DNA of 64,000 nt from Bugula neritina (taxonomy: Eukaryota > Bryozoa > Gymnolaemata > Cheilostomatida > Bugulidae). The translations under genes were made by a program, and so were the position numbers. The stretch is taken from NCBI GenBank assembly GCA_964035545.1, contig OZ037766.1, positions 600,501 to 664,500 on the forward strand. The letters are read 5' to 3'. The notes beneath the pieces are model-generated. The model did no database searches, had not been told where the DNA came from, and saw only the letters and a program-made list of their open reading frames with translations. Of the stretch, positions 52,301-63,090 are shown in pieces (the first letter of the stretch is position 1; each line of letters starts with the position of its first letter).

Positions 52301-53082
52301 TTAATATTATTTCAGATGGGCCATCTTTTGGATTGAGGTATATCTTTGTTGGCACGGCCATTTTGTTTTTTGTCCTGGTTTCCGTTGCCCTGTTTATCTC
52401 GGCAAAGAGAATGATACGGGAGAACAGAGAGAATGAAGTGAAGAAAGCAGCTTCCACTGTGATTGTAAATCATAGACAGAGTCGCATGTTTGAGAAGTCA
52501 ATGGTAAAACGCCTGCTTGACCATCTCTCTGTTCACGGTATGTGAGTGGGTGAAATTACAACAGATATCTTAATAAGAAATCTTCTAACTGTGTTAAAAA
52601 AACTGTAGATTAGAATACAAAGCAGGAATTAAATGTGAAAAACTTAAAAGTTTGTAAAACTTAAAACTTTATTGAAAACAAATGGCTTTTTATAGAACTG
52701 CAAAAAATAATAAAATGTAATTAGCTAACTTAATTTAAATTATAAAATGAAATCATTTTAAACAGCTGAAGTTTATGTTTGAAAAAAGTATTAATGGCTA
52801 CAAACATACTTAAATGTCGCTACAGATGCGTTCAGCCATGACTCGGTCTCTCAGAACTCAAGGTTTGGCCATTGTCACCATTCGGCAAGGAACAGTCTGC
52901 TGAGTAAAAGAGGAAGTTGGTTTACTAACGGCAGCATTTCCAACTGCTCCATTGGCTCTGATGTCAGAGTGAGAGGAGACATGGAGCACTTGTCACCCAG
53001 TGTCAGTCCTGTCACATTCCTCTCTCCAGATATGTACGCCAACCACATGGAGCTGAAAAGACTCAGACTCAATAGTTCATAA
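46362..53082 (+). CDS. NETO-like: NETO-like CUB-CUB-LDLa single-pass membrane protein
   Basis: Ten exons: 46362-46419, 47838-48038, 48326-48586, 49266-49298, 49610-49749, 50094-50182, 50518-50699, 50873-51007, 52316-52537 and 52826-53082. All phases close, giving 525 residues, close to vertebrate NETO proteins. Signal peptide 1-19 (MEAFILLVVLGMTYLAHFAG). CUB1 about 55-170 (CYPFVYDFNDGTLSS; CKYDSLTIQDG; KKLCGSG; LVFYTDD; GFSLQF). CUB2 about 184-312, more diverged (CCSGACYNISF; DCVWDIS; INFTSYIEP). LDLa 322-365 with six Cys and the calcium loop DGDDESEEAC. TM about 372-396 (YIFVGTAILFFVLVSVALFI). Cytoplasmic tail of about 125 residues, Ser/Arg-rich. NETO proteins are auxiliary subunits of kainate receptors (SOL-2 and Drosophila Neto are relatives). 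Another CUB/LDLa receptor cannot be excluded. Exon 4 is a 33-bp microexon. It converges with the kinase gene 560 bp away. Confidence 0.85.
48588..48890. repeat. 7-bp repeat (CAACTRN)n in NETO-like intron
   Basis: Heptanucleotide array of CAACTAG, CAACTGT and CAACTAT units with interruptions, beginning a few bases past the donor at 48586. The same motif forms the array at 61375-61610. Confidence 0.9.
50198..50330. repeat. (GCAC)n/(CA)n-rich microsatellite
   Basis: CACGCACGCATGCACACA-type sequence just after the donor at 50182, in a NETO-like intron. The alternating purine-pyrimidine run could adopt Z-DNA. Confidence 0.9.
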
Positions 53083-53645
53083 TATGATGTTTAACCCTAT
53101 AGAGGTCTTTGTCTATGGTATATTATTTTGATACTGTCTGGCTGCAGAGGTCCTTGTTTATTGTTTGAGCAGTTTTAATGTTATCAGATTTATAAGAGGG
53201 GCAATGCAGTGTGTGTTGTATTTAGAGAGCAGGACTATATTGATTATATATATTTATACATTTCATGTACTGCGAGTTACTAACTAGCTACTTGTCAGTT
53301 GTACACAATGAGTGCAGTTATAATATTTTAAGTAAATCACTTTATCCATACAATAATGAAAATACAAAATATTATATTGCATCATAAATAATTCACTAGG
53401 ATGAGCGTAAACTTACATCTATAAAATACATTGCATTATTATTATAAAATATAATAAAATATAATCTAAAAAATAGAAAACCTCAAAGGTAGTCATCTTT
53501 AAACTCCGGGTTTAGTCCTAGTATTTTTTGTTTCTAAACTCATTCAAAACAAAAGAAGTTACATATTTCATATCTCTACCATCTGCCTGGTATTTAAATG
53601 CTTCCCTCTCAGTTTAAGTAATGAGTTTGTATCTTTACTAGCTTC

Positions 53646-56600
53646 TCAGGGTTTCCACTGATTGAGATGTTGCAGCCAATCACGAGCTGAGATTCTGCAC
53701 CTGGGGTCAAGGGTCAACACGTGTCTATATATTGCTGACTTGTTCTGGTTCATAGCTACAAGACTTTTGGGCAGCTCATCACTAGCTTGGCCAGTGGGTA
53801 CCTTCGAGGCAGCGTATGGCGCAGATCCTGCATAAGTTTGGTATATTGGCAGCATTAGCTATTATACTGGCAGCATTAGTTATTATGCTGACAGTGTTAG
53901 TTAGTATACTGACAGTATTAGTTAATATAATGACAGTATTAGTTAATATAATGACAGTATTAGTTAATATAATGACAGTATTAGTTAATATAATGACAGT
54001 ATTAGTTAATATAATGACATTATTAGTTAATATAATGACATTATTAGTTAATATAATGACAGTATTAGTTAATATATTAACAGTATCAGTTAATATACTG
54101 ACAGTATTAGTTAACATATTGACAGTATTAGTTAGTATATTGACAGTATCAGTTAGTATATTGACAGTATCAGTTAGTATATTGACAGTATCAGTTAGTA
54201 TATTGACAGTATCAGTTAGTATATTGACAGTATCAGTTAGTATATTGACAGTATCAGTTAGTATACTGACAGTATCAGTTAGTATACTGACAGTATCAGT
54301 TAGTATATTGACAGTATCAGTTAGTATATTGACAGTATCAGTTAGTATATTGACAGTATCAGTTAGTATACTGACAGTATCAGTTAGTATATTGACAGTA
54401 TCAGTTAGTATATTGACAGTATCAGTTAGTATATTGACAGTATCAGTTAGTATATTGACAGAGTAAAACTGTGTTCACCTGCAAGACTGAAGAATGTAAA
54501 AATAATTTATACTTGTGATACATATAAAACATGTGCATATAATATACACGTAACAACTAGTTAGTATATAATATACATGTAACAATTAGTTAGTATATAA
54601 TATACATGTAACAATTAGTTAATATATAATATACATGTAACAATTAGTTAGTATATAATATACATGTAACAATTAGTTAGTATATAATATACATGTAACA
54701 AGTGAGTAACAAGCATTTAACAGGCATAATAATATAAACTTACCTGTAAACACCTGAAGAGCTGTCAGTCCCATGGACCACATGTCCGCTGCCTTAGTAG
54801 GGGCTGGCCGATGGTACAGCTCAGGTGCTCTGTAGAGAGGAGTTCCTGCAACAGATAATGTCAGTCTATTTAACAGCATCTCTTCCTCACTAGAGGAAAT
54901 GTGGGTCAACATAGCTTAGTATAATATATAGTATAGTATAGTACAGTATAGTATAGTATAGTATAGTACAGTATAGTATAGTTTGTTTGTTTGTTTGTTT
55001 GTTTTTATTTTGTCATAGTCGGGGAAAAAATTAATTGAGAAAAAAAATAAACAAAATGACAGGGCCTATGGCGCAATAGCACTGTAGCTAGTCGAGGCAC
55101 CCAGCCATGAATGGTTGACAGTTATATAAGATTTTTGTTTAGGTTTTTGGAAGTTTTAGCAACTTGAAAAGTATTATTTTTTTATCTGGAAATTTGCCAT
55201 TAGATGGTCTCTCAGGGCAAGTTTGAAACCAGCCTCCCTCCCCACAGCACGAATAGAACTAGGCAATTTATTCCATAGCGACGAACATTGGAATTCCACT
55301 CTTCGTTGACCTGCAGCAGTTGATGATGGAGGAGTTTGTAGGCTGAACTCTGAAAATCTTGTGGGATAGTTATGTGTGAGATGTGTTGGTTGAGAATAGT
55401 AAAGTTTATGTGAGAGCAGTATTAGTTTGAATTTGTGTAGAGTGTGAATAGGCATGATTGAAGAACTAAGAAACAGTGGTTTAGATTGGGAAAGGTGATG
55501 CTTTTTATATATAATTCTCAGTATTTTCTTTTGAAGTAAATGTAGTGGTTCAAGATAAATGTTTGCTGCATTACCCCACGATTCTAGGCAATATGTTAAT
55601 TTAGAATTTACAAAAGAGTTATATATTTGTATGAGAATTTTTCTAGGTAGGTGATTGGAACATTTACTTATCAAGCCTACTAAGGGCCTTAGGTTTTGAC
55701 AAAGTTTGCTGCAATGTTGTTGCCAAGAAAGATGTGAATCTATTATAATACCTAAAAAGGTAGTTGATTTTACTTCCACTAATTTTTTGTTAAACATTTC
55801 TAAGGCAAAGCCATTTAAATCTTGTTTATTTTGCGCTGTTTTGATTATCATATAGTTTGTTTTACTCATATTTACAGTTAATTTATTTTTATTGCACCAA
55901 TTTTCAATTTTCTTTAATTCACAGTTTATGATGTCCATATTGTTTAATAGATTTTTTGATTCAAAGAAGAGGTTCGTATCGTCGGCAAATAATATAGGGT
56001 CTAAATGCATAGTTACATCTGGAAGATCATTTATATAAATTAGGAATAGTGTGGGACCAAGTATGGATCCTTGTGGTACTCCACATGTGATATGAATAAA
56101 GTCAGAATATGTGTTGTTAATAATAGTAGACTGTTGACGATTGGACAGATAATTTTTAATTAGCTTCACACTGTGACTTGAAAAGTGGAGCATTTTTAAT
56201 TTAGCTAATAAGATTTCATGATTTATTGTGTCAAAGGCCTTACTAAAATCGAGGAAAATTCCAGCTACAGAATTACCATTGTTCATGGCATTTAAAACCT
56301 TATTTGTTAGATTAATTAAGGCAATATTTGTGTTTCTATTTCGTCTAAAGCCGTACTGCTTATCAGTTAAATAATTTTTGCTTTCCAGAAATTCTACTAT
56401 TTGCTTATTTAAAATCTTTTCAGCTATCTTACTGAAAATAGGTAATATAGAAATTGGGCGGTAATTACTTACATCAGTAGCTATGCCTTTTTTGTGTAGA
56501 GGAACAACTTTAGCTTTTTATAGTTCATTTGGAAAAGCGCCATCATTGATAATTGTGTTTATAATGTAAGCTAAAGGCTTTGAAAGACGAGATGCAGATA

Positions 56601-59600
56601 TTTTTATTAGGTTGGTGGGAGCTAAATCTAATCCTGCAGCTTTGGCTGGGTTTACATCTTTAAGTAAGCTTTCAATGACTGTGCTTTCAATATTTGTAAA
56701 GCTAAACTGTTCATCAAGTTTTTTATCTGACTTCTGAGCTGTAAAATCAAAATTGTCGTCAGTGAATTTCTTTGATAACGTTGTTCCTATGGAAGTAAAG
56801 TATTTATTAAAACTGTTTGCTATGTCCTTATCTTCAGTTAGTGTAATATTTTTAGATGTTAAACTTTTAGGAGCATTTGATCCCTTTGATCGATTTTTTC
56901 CTAGATGTTCGTTTATGACTTTCCAACATTTACTAGAATCTGAAGTATTTTCAAAAAAAGATTCAAAATATGAAGTCTTGGATCTACGCAAATTCTTCGT
57001 AACTAAATTTTTTAGAGTTTTATGTTTAAATTTAAGTTTCAAGTTTAGAGGGGAATTTAAGGATTGTCTATAAACATAATCCCTTTTGTTCATCAGCTTA
57101 ATTAATTCAACACTAATCCAGGGTCTTTTATTTGTTTTAAGTTTGCGTGGACAATTTGTTGAGAGTTTTACTAATGGAGCATGTTTATTGCATAAATCCA
57201 TAAATATTTTAAAGAAACTGTCATACCTAGAATTCACATCTTTCTTGGCATATACTTCGGAGTTCCAGTCTACTTTAGAAAGATCTTTCAAAAATAGTTC
57301 TTCATTTATTTTCTTATAATTTCTAATGTTTGTAGATTTAGTTATATTAAAATAGTTAGTCAAATTTTCTATTTTGGTAAAAGTAGGCAAGTGATCTGCT
57401 ATGCTTGTTGTTATTGTTCCAGATGTTAAAAATTTATCATAAAAATTAACATTTATATGATCTAAGCAAGAATTGTATCGTGTAGGAATCTGAATTGAAT
57501 TTATAAAATGAGAGCAGGATAGGATGTTGAGGTAAGATGTACTCACAGGATCGGATTTAAGAGTGTCGATATTGATATCACCTAGTATGACATGATGTGG
57601 AAAATTAGAAGAACTGATGTACTGCTCCAGGTCAGAGAGAAAAGCTCCAATGTCCGCCGACGGTTGCCTGTAAATGATTGTGAGGTGAAGACCACTCCCA
57701 AAGCACCCAAAGAGACCACCCTTTAGCTCCAAATGTAAAGATTCACTGCCTGCAAAAAGTGCTCGACTTTCCTTGACTTCAGCCACAGCACTACTGCGCA
57801 CATAGGCCCCGACACCACCTCCTTTACTCTGTCTCTCCTTACCTATAAAAACATAATCATTTATGGGAAAATTATGTACTTCATTATCATAAAGAAAACT
57901 TTCAGTAATACAAACAACATCAAAAGGTTTAGGGACACTAAACATAAATGTTTCTAGGGAATCAAAATTTTTACGAAGGCTTTGTACTTTAACATTCAAA
58001 ATAGTAAGAGAATTGGAATTATTTTTTATATTATTTCTAAACTGTTCTGGTGTGTATTGATCACAGTTTAGGTGTGCTTCCATGAATTTGAAGAAAAATA
58101 TAGTTACAGAAATTAAAAATCAGAGGATATGGAGTAATCATGTGTTTAAGCGAGGTCATCTAAATCATCTGTCGAATTGATCTGTATTGCATTACTATCA
58201 CTGTCTTTCCTTAGTATAGTATAGTATAGCACAGCACAGCACAGCACAGCACAGCACAGCACAGCACAGCACAGCACAGCACAGCACAGCACAGCACAGC
58301 ACAGCACAGCACAGCACAGCACAGCACAGCACAGCACAGCACAGCACAGCACAGCACAGCACAGCACAGCACAGCACAGCACAGCACAGCACAGCACAGC
58401 ACAGCACAGCACAGCACAGCACAGCACAGCACAGCACAGCACAGCACAGCACAGCACAGCACAGCACAGCACAGCACAGCACAGCACAGCACAGCACAGC
58501 ACAGCACAGCACAGCACAGCACAGCACAGCACAGCACAGCACAGCACAGCACAGCACAGCACAGCACAGCACAGCACAGCACAGCACAGCACAGCACAGC
58601 ACAGCACAGCACAGCACAGCACAGCACAGCACAGCACAGCACAGCACAGCACAGCACAGCACAGCACAGCACAGCACAGCACAGCACAGCACAGCACAGC
58701 ACAGCACAGCACAGCACAGCACAGCACAGCACAGCACAGCACAGCACAGCACAGCACAGCACAGCACAGCACAGCACAGCACAGCACAGCACAGCACAGC
58801 ACAGCACAGCACAGCACAGCACAGCACAGCACAGCACAGCACAGCACAGCACAGCACAGCACAGCACAGCACAGCACAGCACAGCACAGCACAGCACAGC
58901 ACAGCACAGCACAGCACAGCACAGCACAGCACAGCACAGCACAGCACAGCACAGCACAGCACAGCACAGCACAGCACAGCACAGCACAGCACAGCACAGC
59001 ACAGCACAGCACAGCACAGCACAGCACAGCACAGCACAGCACAGCACAGCACAGCACAGCACAGCACAGCACAGCACAGCACAGCACAGCACAGCACAGC
59101 ACAGCACAGCACAGCACAGCACAGCACAGCACAGCACAGCACAGCACAGCACAGCACAGCACAGCACAGCACAGCACAGCACAGCACAGCACAGCACAGC
59201 ACAGCACAGCACAGCACAGCACAGCACAGCACAGCACAGCACAGCACAGCACAGCACAGCACAGCACAGCACAGCACAGCACAGCACAGCACAGCACAGC
59301 ACAGCACAGCACAGCACAGCACAGCACAGCACAGCACAGCACAGCACAGCACAGCACAGCACAGCACAGCACAGCACAGCACAGCACAGCACAGCACAGC
59401 ACAGCACAGCACAGCACAGCACAGCACAGCACAGCACAGCACAGCACAGCACAGCACAGCACAGCACAGCACAGCACAGCACAGCACAGCACAGCACAGC
59501 ACAGCACAGCACAGCACAGCACAGCACAGCACAGCACAGCACAGCACAGCACAGCACAGCACAGCACAGCACAGCACAGCACAGCACAGCACAGCACAGC

Positions 59601-62227
59601 ACAGCACAGCACAGCACAGCACAGCACAGCACAGCACAGCACAGCACAGCACAGCACAGCACAGCACAGCACAGCACAGCACAGCACAGCACAGCACAGC
59701 ACAGCACAGCACAGCACAGCACAGCACAGCACAGCACAGCATAGTATAGTAAAAATCTTTAGTGTATGATTAACTTCAAACGGATATCGAAATAAAAGGA
59801 AGTATCTGGGTATCAAAGCAATGATGTTTAAGCTATAAAATACTTCTGCTATATTTATTTAAAACTGTTCTATGTAACAGATGTAAGCTCTGAATAGTGC
59901 TATGGCTTATTAGAAAGCTGATATCCTTAATATCAGCAAATAAGCTGTTAAACGTTGCCTTTATACATGAGTGCTAACAGTCACACACAGAGTACAGGGT
60001 GCAACACAACCTTCTCGTATAAACTTACCACTCCAAGGATGCCTAGTCTCCGTCATGTCACTGAAGTTGGCAGCAACGTCTGCTAGTCCAAAGTCAGCTA
60101 GCTTTCCTTCTCCTGACTTCACCTAAAGTTGTTTGCTTAAACTTTAAATAATTTTCTTGCATTGCTCAACAAATAGCTACTATTATTTAGCTACTCTTTT
60201 ATCAAACCACCTGTAGAAACTAAAGTCAGAACAATTAATATATGTTGATTCTATAATGTGAAAGTTTTGCAATAGCTACGTATAAGACAGGTGTGTAACT
60301 GACTAGTATATTCTTTGGTTTAATGTCCAGATGTATGAGATCCAGCTCATGCAGGTAGACCAGACCCTGTACTGCATCCTTTATCACCTTCAGCAGCTCT
60401 GCTTTAGACGTCTACAAAACAAAACCATAATAGATAAATATTGTCATTAGGGACTGTGGCAAAAAGTATCAATATTTAAAAAGCGTTAGTTTGATTATTT
60501 ATAACTTGTAGCCAACTTAAAAACTGTTTCACTAAAATAATGATTGGACTTACCTTTCAATATGCAAATACGAATAATTATTGTTGCATAATCAGCAAAA
60601 CTATAAACCAGCTTAGAACTTTACACAAACTACACATGACATGTAAATATAGTACTACACAGAATTTCATTTTTCTCCAAAAACTTGAAACAATATTATT
60701 TTAAAAGTATTCACAAATTTTTTATGCAAGTTCTTAACCATAACTCTTTTCTTTTTATCCCAGAATGCACTGCTGAGAACACATCCTGTAATATATGTAC
60801 ACAATCCTGTTAATGTATGGATACACATCTGGTGTAGTCTTACCGTCAACTTCTTAGAGTAAGCTAGGAGGTCCATGTCACACAACTCTATCACCAACCC
60901 GATGCCGATATCTAGAGTAGTGATGCCGTAGAACGCGACTATGTTTGGATGAGCCAGAGTTCTGAAACACACGACACAACTTCCTCTAATCTTTAGAGAT
61001 GTTGCTTACTTAAGGTCACAGTTTCGTTTCACAACCCTCACATTTGCTACCCAACTAAAATTACTGCATAAGCCTATAAATTGTGATAAGAATTTGAACC
61101 AAGCTATTTTATATGTAAATATGTGCTGTAACAGTAAGGTGTTGATTATTTTGTCTTATTTAACATCTAGCACAAAGTTCCGGCAAACAACTAAACAAAG
61201 TGAGCCTATTAAAAATAAACTTACTTATAGCATATATCTTGCACCAGTTTAATTTGTTTACTATGTGCAAACTTTTGCATTGGTTTATGATATAGAATGT
61301 TATATGTTTTGTATATAAGCTGGGGGACTGTTCAGGAAAATAGTTTCTCAGGAAACACCCTAAACCTCTAGCAACTGTCAACTAACAACTGGCAACTAAC
61401 AGCTGACAACTAGCAACTATCAACTAGCAGCTGACAACTAGCAACTGTCAACTAACAACTGGCAACTATCAACTGGCAACTAACAACTAGCAACTAGCAA
61501 CTAACAAATAGCAACTAGTAACTAGCAATTAGCAATTAGCAACTGAAAACTAGTAACTAGCAATTAGCAACTGGCAACTAGTAATTGCCACTAACCAGTT
61601 GCCTGCACAGTCCGAAGTAAAGGTTCATGCCCACACATAACAGGCTCTAGATGATCTTATATACATATAGTAGTTATAAAAGTCTTGAAGTTATATAAGC
61701 CAATAATAATTCTATACACTTGGCTAGTCTTTCAGTATACTGAGGGTAATATGAACCTTATATTTATGAGCTCTTGGAAGCAGCATTCATCTTCTCTCTC
61801 TGTGATGTTCTGGAAAACTTTGACAGCAACGTGTGACACAGACCATGTGGCTTTGTAGACTGTACACTCACCTCCTTTCCCTATTTTATTCTCCAGTTTC
61901 ACGTCTCTGAGAACTGTTTAAATAGCTACATATGTTTAGAATACAGATACAAAATAGAATACGGAGTGAGTATAGAAACAACAGAGTGTGTAAGCCATTT
62001 CACCCTCTTTATGCTGTGTACTGCTATAAAACTTTTAGCTATTATCAGCTGGGAAGTCAAGTATGTTTATATTATAAGTAGTGAAACTTGATTTTTTATT
62101 TATACTTCTATAATTTTCCCAACTTGTGAATTTGACTAAGGGTATATACTGTGCTGCAGCTTACTGTGATTAGCTCTGGTGTCTTGCCATGTGAAGGAAG
62201 TTTCTTCTTGACTTCTGACACGACCAG
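53646..62227 (-). CDS. Protein kinase, TKL/MOS-like Ser/Thr type, 5'-partial
   Basis: Exons in transcript order: 62165-62227 (probable), 61757-61913, 60844-60961, 60304-60411, 60029-60122, 54744-54845, 53646-53827 (stop TGA). Phases close throughout. The domain is complete: glycine loop IGKGGECTVYKATW, lysine in VAVKVF, alpha-C Glu in CFQELINIR, hinge LVIELCDMDL, catalytic loop HLDIKPKNIL, DFG in LADFGLAD, activation segment GTPLYRAPELY, DMWSMGLTALQVF, and the subdomain XI Arg in LDPRCRISARDW. HRD reads HLD, so it is a non-RD kinase, as in MOS. The best overall likeness is to TKL/MOS-type cytosolic Ser/Thr kinases; no family is assigned. The kinase fold reaches nearly the C-terminus (HLNQWKP). 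The first listed exon starts at an acceptor, so the N-terminus lies upstream, perhaps beyond the window. Confidence 0.88.
53835..54465. repeat. 21-bp minisatellite upstream of the last kinase exon
   Basis: About 30 copies of ACAGTATCAGTTAGTATATT plus G. The part nearest the exon is diverged (GCAGCATTAGCTATTATACT) and starts only about 10 bp from the acceptor at 53828-53830, so the 3' splice site region is built from the repeat. Confidence 0.95.
54535..54710. repeat. 29-bp repeat downstream of a kinase donor
   Basis: About six copies of TACATGTAACAATTAGTTAG followed by TATATAATA, in the intron between the exons at 54744-54845 and 53646-53827. Confidence 0.9.
54915..54980. repeat. (AGTAT)n with AGTAC variants, left remnant
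   Basis: About 12 pentamers (AGTAT with three AGTAC) directly at the 3' end of LINE 2. The same pentamer resumes on the other side of the LINE at 58213. Confidence 0.9.
55174..58083 (-). pseudogene. LINE 2 ORF2 with a single in-frame stop
   Basis: The frame is continuous for 2910 bases except one TAA at 56520-56518. N-terminal 521 codons: endonuclease motifs ([66 protein letters not shown]). After the stop: RT motifs [71 protein letters not shown]. The length differs by only a few codons from LINE 1 ORF2. The stop falls between the endonuclease and the RT core, where LINE 1 has Lys. Confidence 0.92.
58146..58213 (-). pseudogene. LINE 2 ORF1 C-terminal remnant
   Basis: The last 20 or so codons of ORF1 (RKDSDSNAIQINSTDDLDDL) match the C-terminus of LINE 1 ORF1 ([20 protein letters not shown]). 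The rest is missing, as expected for 5' truncation during target-primed reverse transcription. Confidence 0.85.
58213..59750. repeat. Pentamer satellite: 302 uninterrupted AGCAC units between AGTAT edges
   Basis: AGCAC runs from 58228 to 59737, 1510 bp or 302 units, with no visible substitution. It is flanked by a few AGTAT units on each side (58213-58227 and 59738-59750). It is open in all minus-strand frames as repeated AVLCC. It lies in the 5.2-kb kinase intron, next to the LINE 2 5' end. Confidence 0.97.
61375..61610. repeat. 7-bp repeat (CAACTRN)n in kinase intron
   Basis: CAACTAA, CAACTGG, CAACTAG and CAGCTGA heptamers, about 33 units, the same motif family and plus-strand orientation as at 48588-48890. 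Confidence 0.9.
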
Positions 62228-62672
62228 CTGCTATAATGTATAGTAAAAGACTCAACACTATAATAATACTATAATGTATAGTACGAAGATTTAGCACTAC
62301 TATGATACTATGATGTATAGTACGAAGACTTATTGTGATGCGTTAATTATTGGAGTTATCTACCCACTTCAAACTCGCTCATTGCAAGCAATTGCTTCTA
62401 ACTATAATATAATTGATCTATTCAACAAATAGGGTCATACTGGAACATAGCAGCAGCCAATTGTTAATAGTTCAACAAATGAATCTGACATTAAATTTAT
62501 TATACTTTATATATCATTGCTTCCCCATGCATTGAATGAATTCATTCCGGGTTGCTCGTATAGATTATATAGAATAAAAAGCTGCTCATTTCAAGGTGCT
62601 ATTCAATTGACACTGTCCAATGAATGGAAAAATTCATGTGCATAATTCATGGTGACACTGTAGATGAGAATA

Positions 62673-62947
62673 ACCCCCTAGACACACTTTGCCGCACCGT
62701 AGGCCGTTTTTAATGTGCCCGCGCTGAAGTTCTCAAAGTGCACTATTGGGTACGATCTATGACACCTCATTGGATGTTTATATTTAATGAATTGACAAAA
62801 CCGTCTTCCTATCCAATAGGAACTTTTTTAATCAAGCAGTGCTTGATCCTGACGTACCGCAACGCCACACAGGAAGCTCGGACATTTGTAAAAATGGCTG
62901 ACATTTTAAGTTACGGCCTACGGTGTGGCAAAGTGTGCCTAGGGGGT
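62673..62947. mobile_element. 275-bp TIR element with 34-bp arms
   Basis: The left arm starts ACCCCCTAGACACACTTTGC (62673-62706) and pairs with 62914-62947 at 32 of 34 positions. No target duplication is evident and no transposase is encoded; the open frame that crosses it is not a gene. A probable non-autonomous DNA transposon. Confidence 0.8.
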
Positions 62948-63090
62948 GGGAAGAGGAATAGCACAAGCTATAGTATTGTAAGATTATTTCGACAGACCAA
63001 GACATGGTTGGAACCTAATACCTTAGAGGGTAAAACCTTTTATAAGGTTGAAATAAAATAGAAAATAGAAGCCAATCATTAGCTGACATA

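Larger units (their letters stand above)
54981..58213 (-). mobile_element. LINE 2: 5'-truncated non-LTR retrotransposon
   Basis: It has the same organisation as LINE 1 but a clearly different sequence. From 5' to 3': the last codons of ORF1 (58213-58146), ORF2 (58083-55174, one stop), a 3' UTR of about 165 bp, then AAAATAAAAA and a (CAAA)n tail at 55006-54981. It lies in sense orientation in a kinase intron and splits an AGTAT pentamer tract. Confidence 0.9.

Noticed and set aside
53816-54466. 216-codon plus-strand frame (SILTVSV repeats)
   Set aside because: Product of a 21-bp array antisense to the kinase gene, overlapping its last exon.
58146-59816. Three minus-strand frames of AVLCC repeats over 500 codons
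   Set aside because: Translation of the AGCAC pentamer; the only real coding trace is the LINE ORF1 remnant at 58146-58213.
62738-63061. 107-codon plus-strand frame
   Set aside because: Crosses the right arm of a 275-bp TIR element; chance frame.
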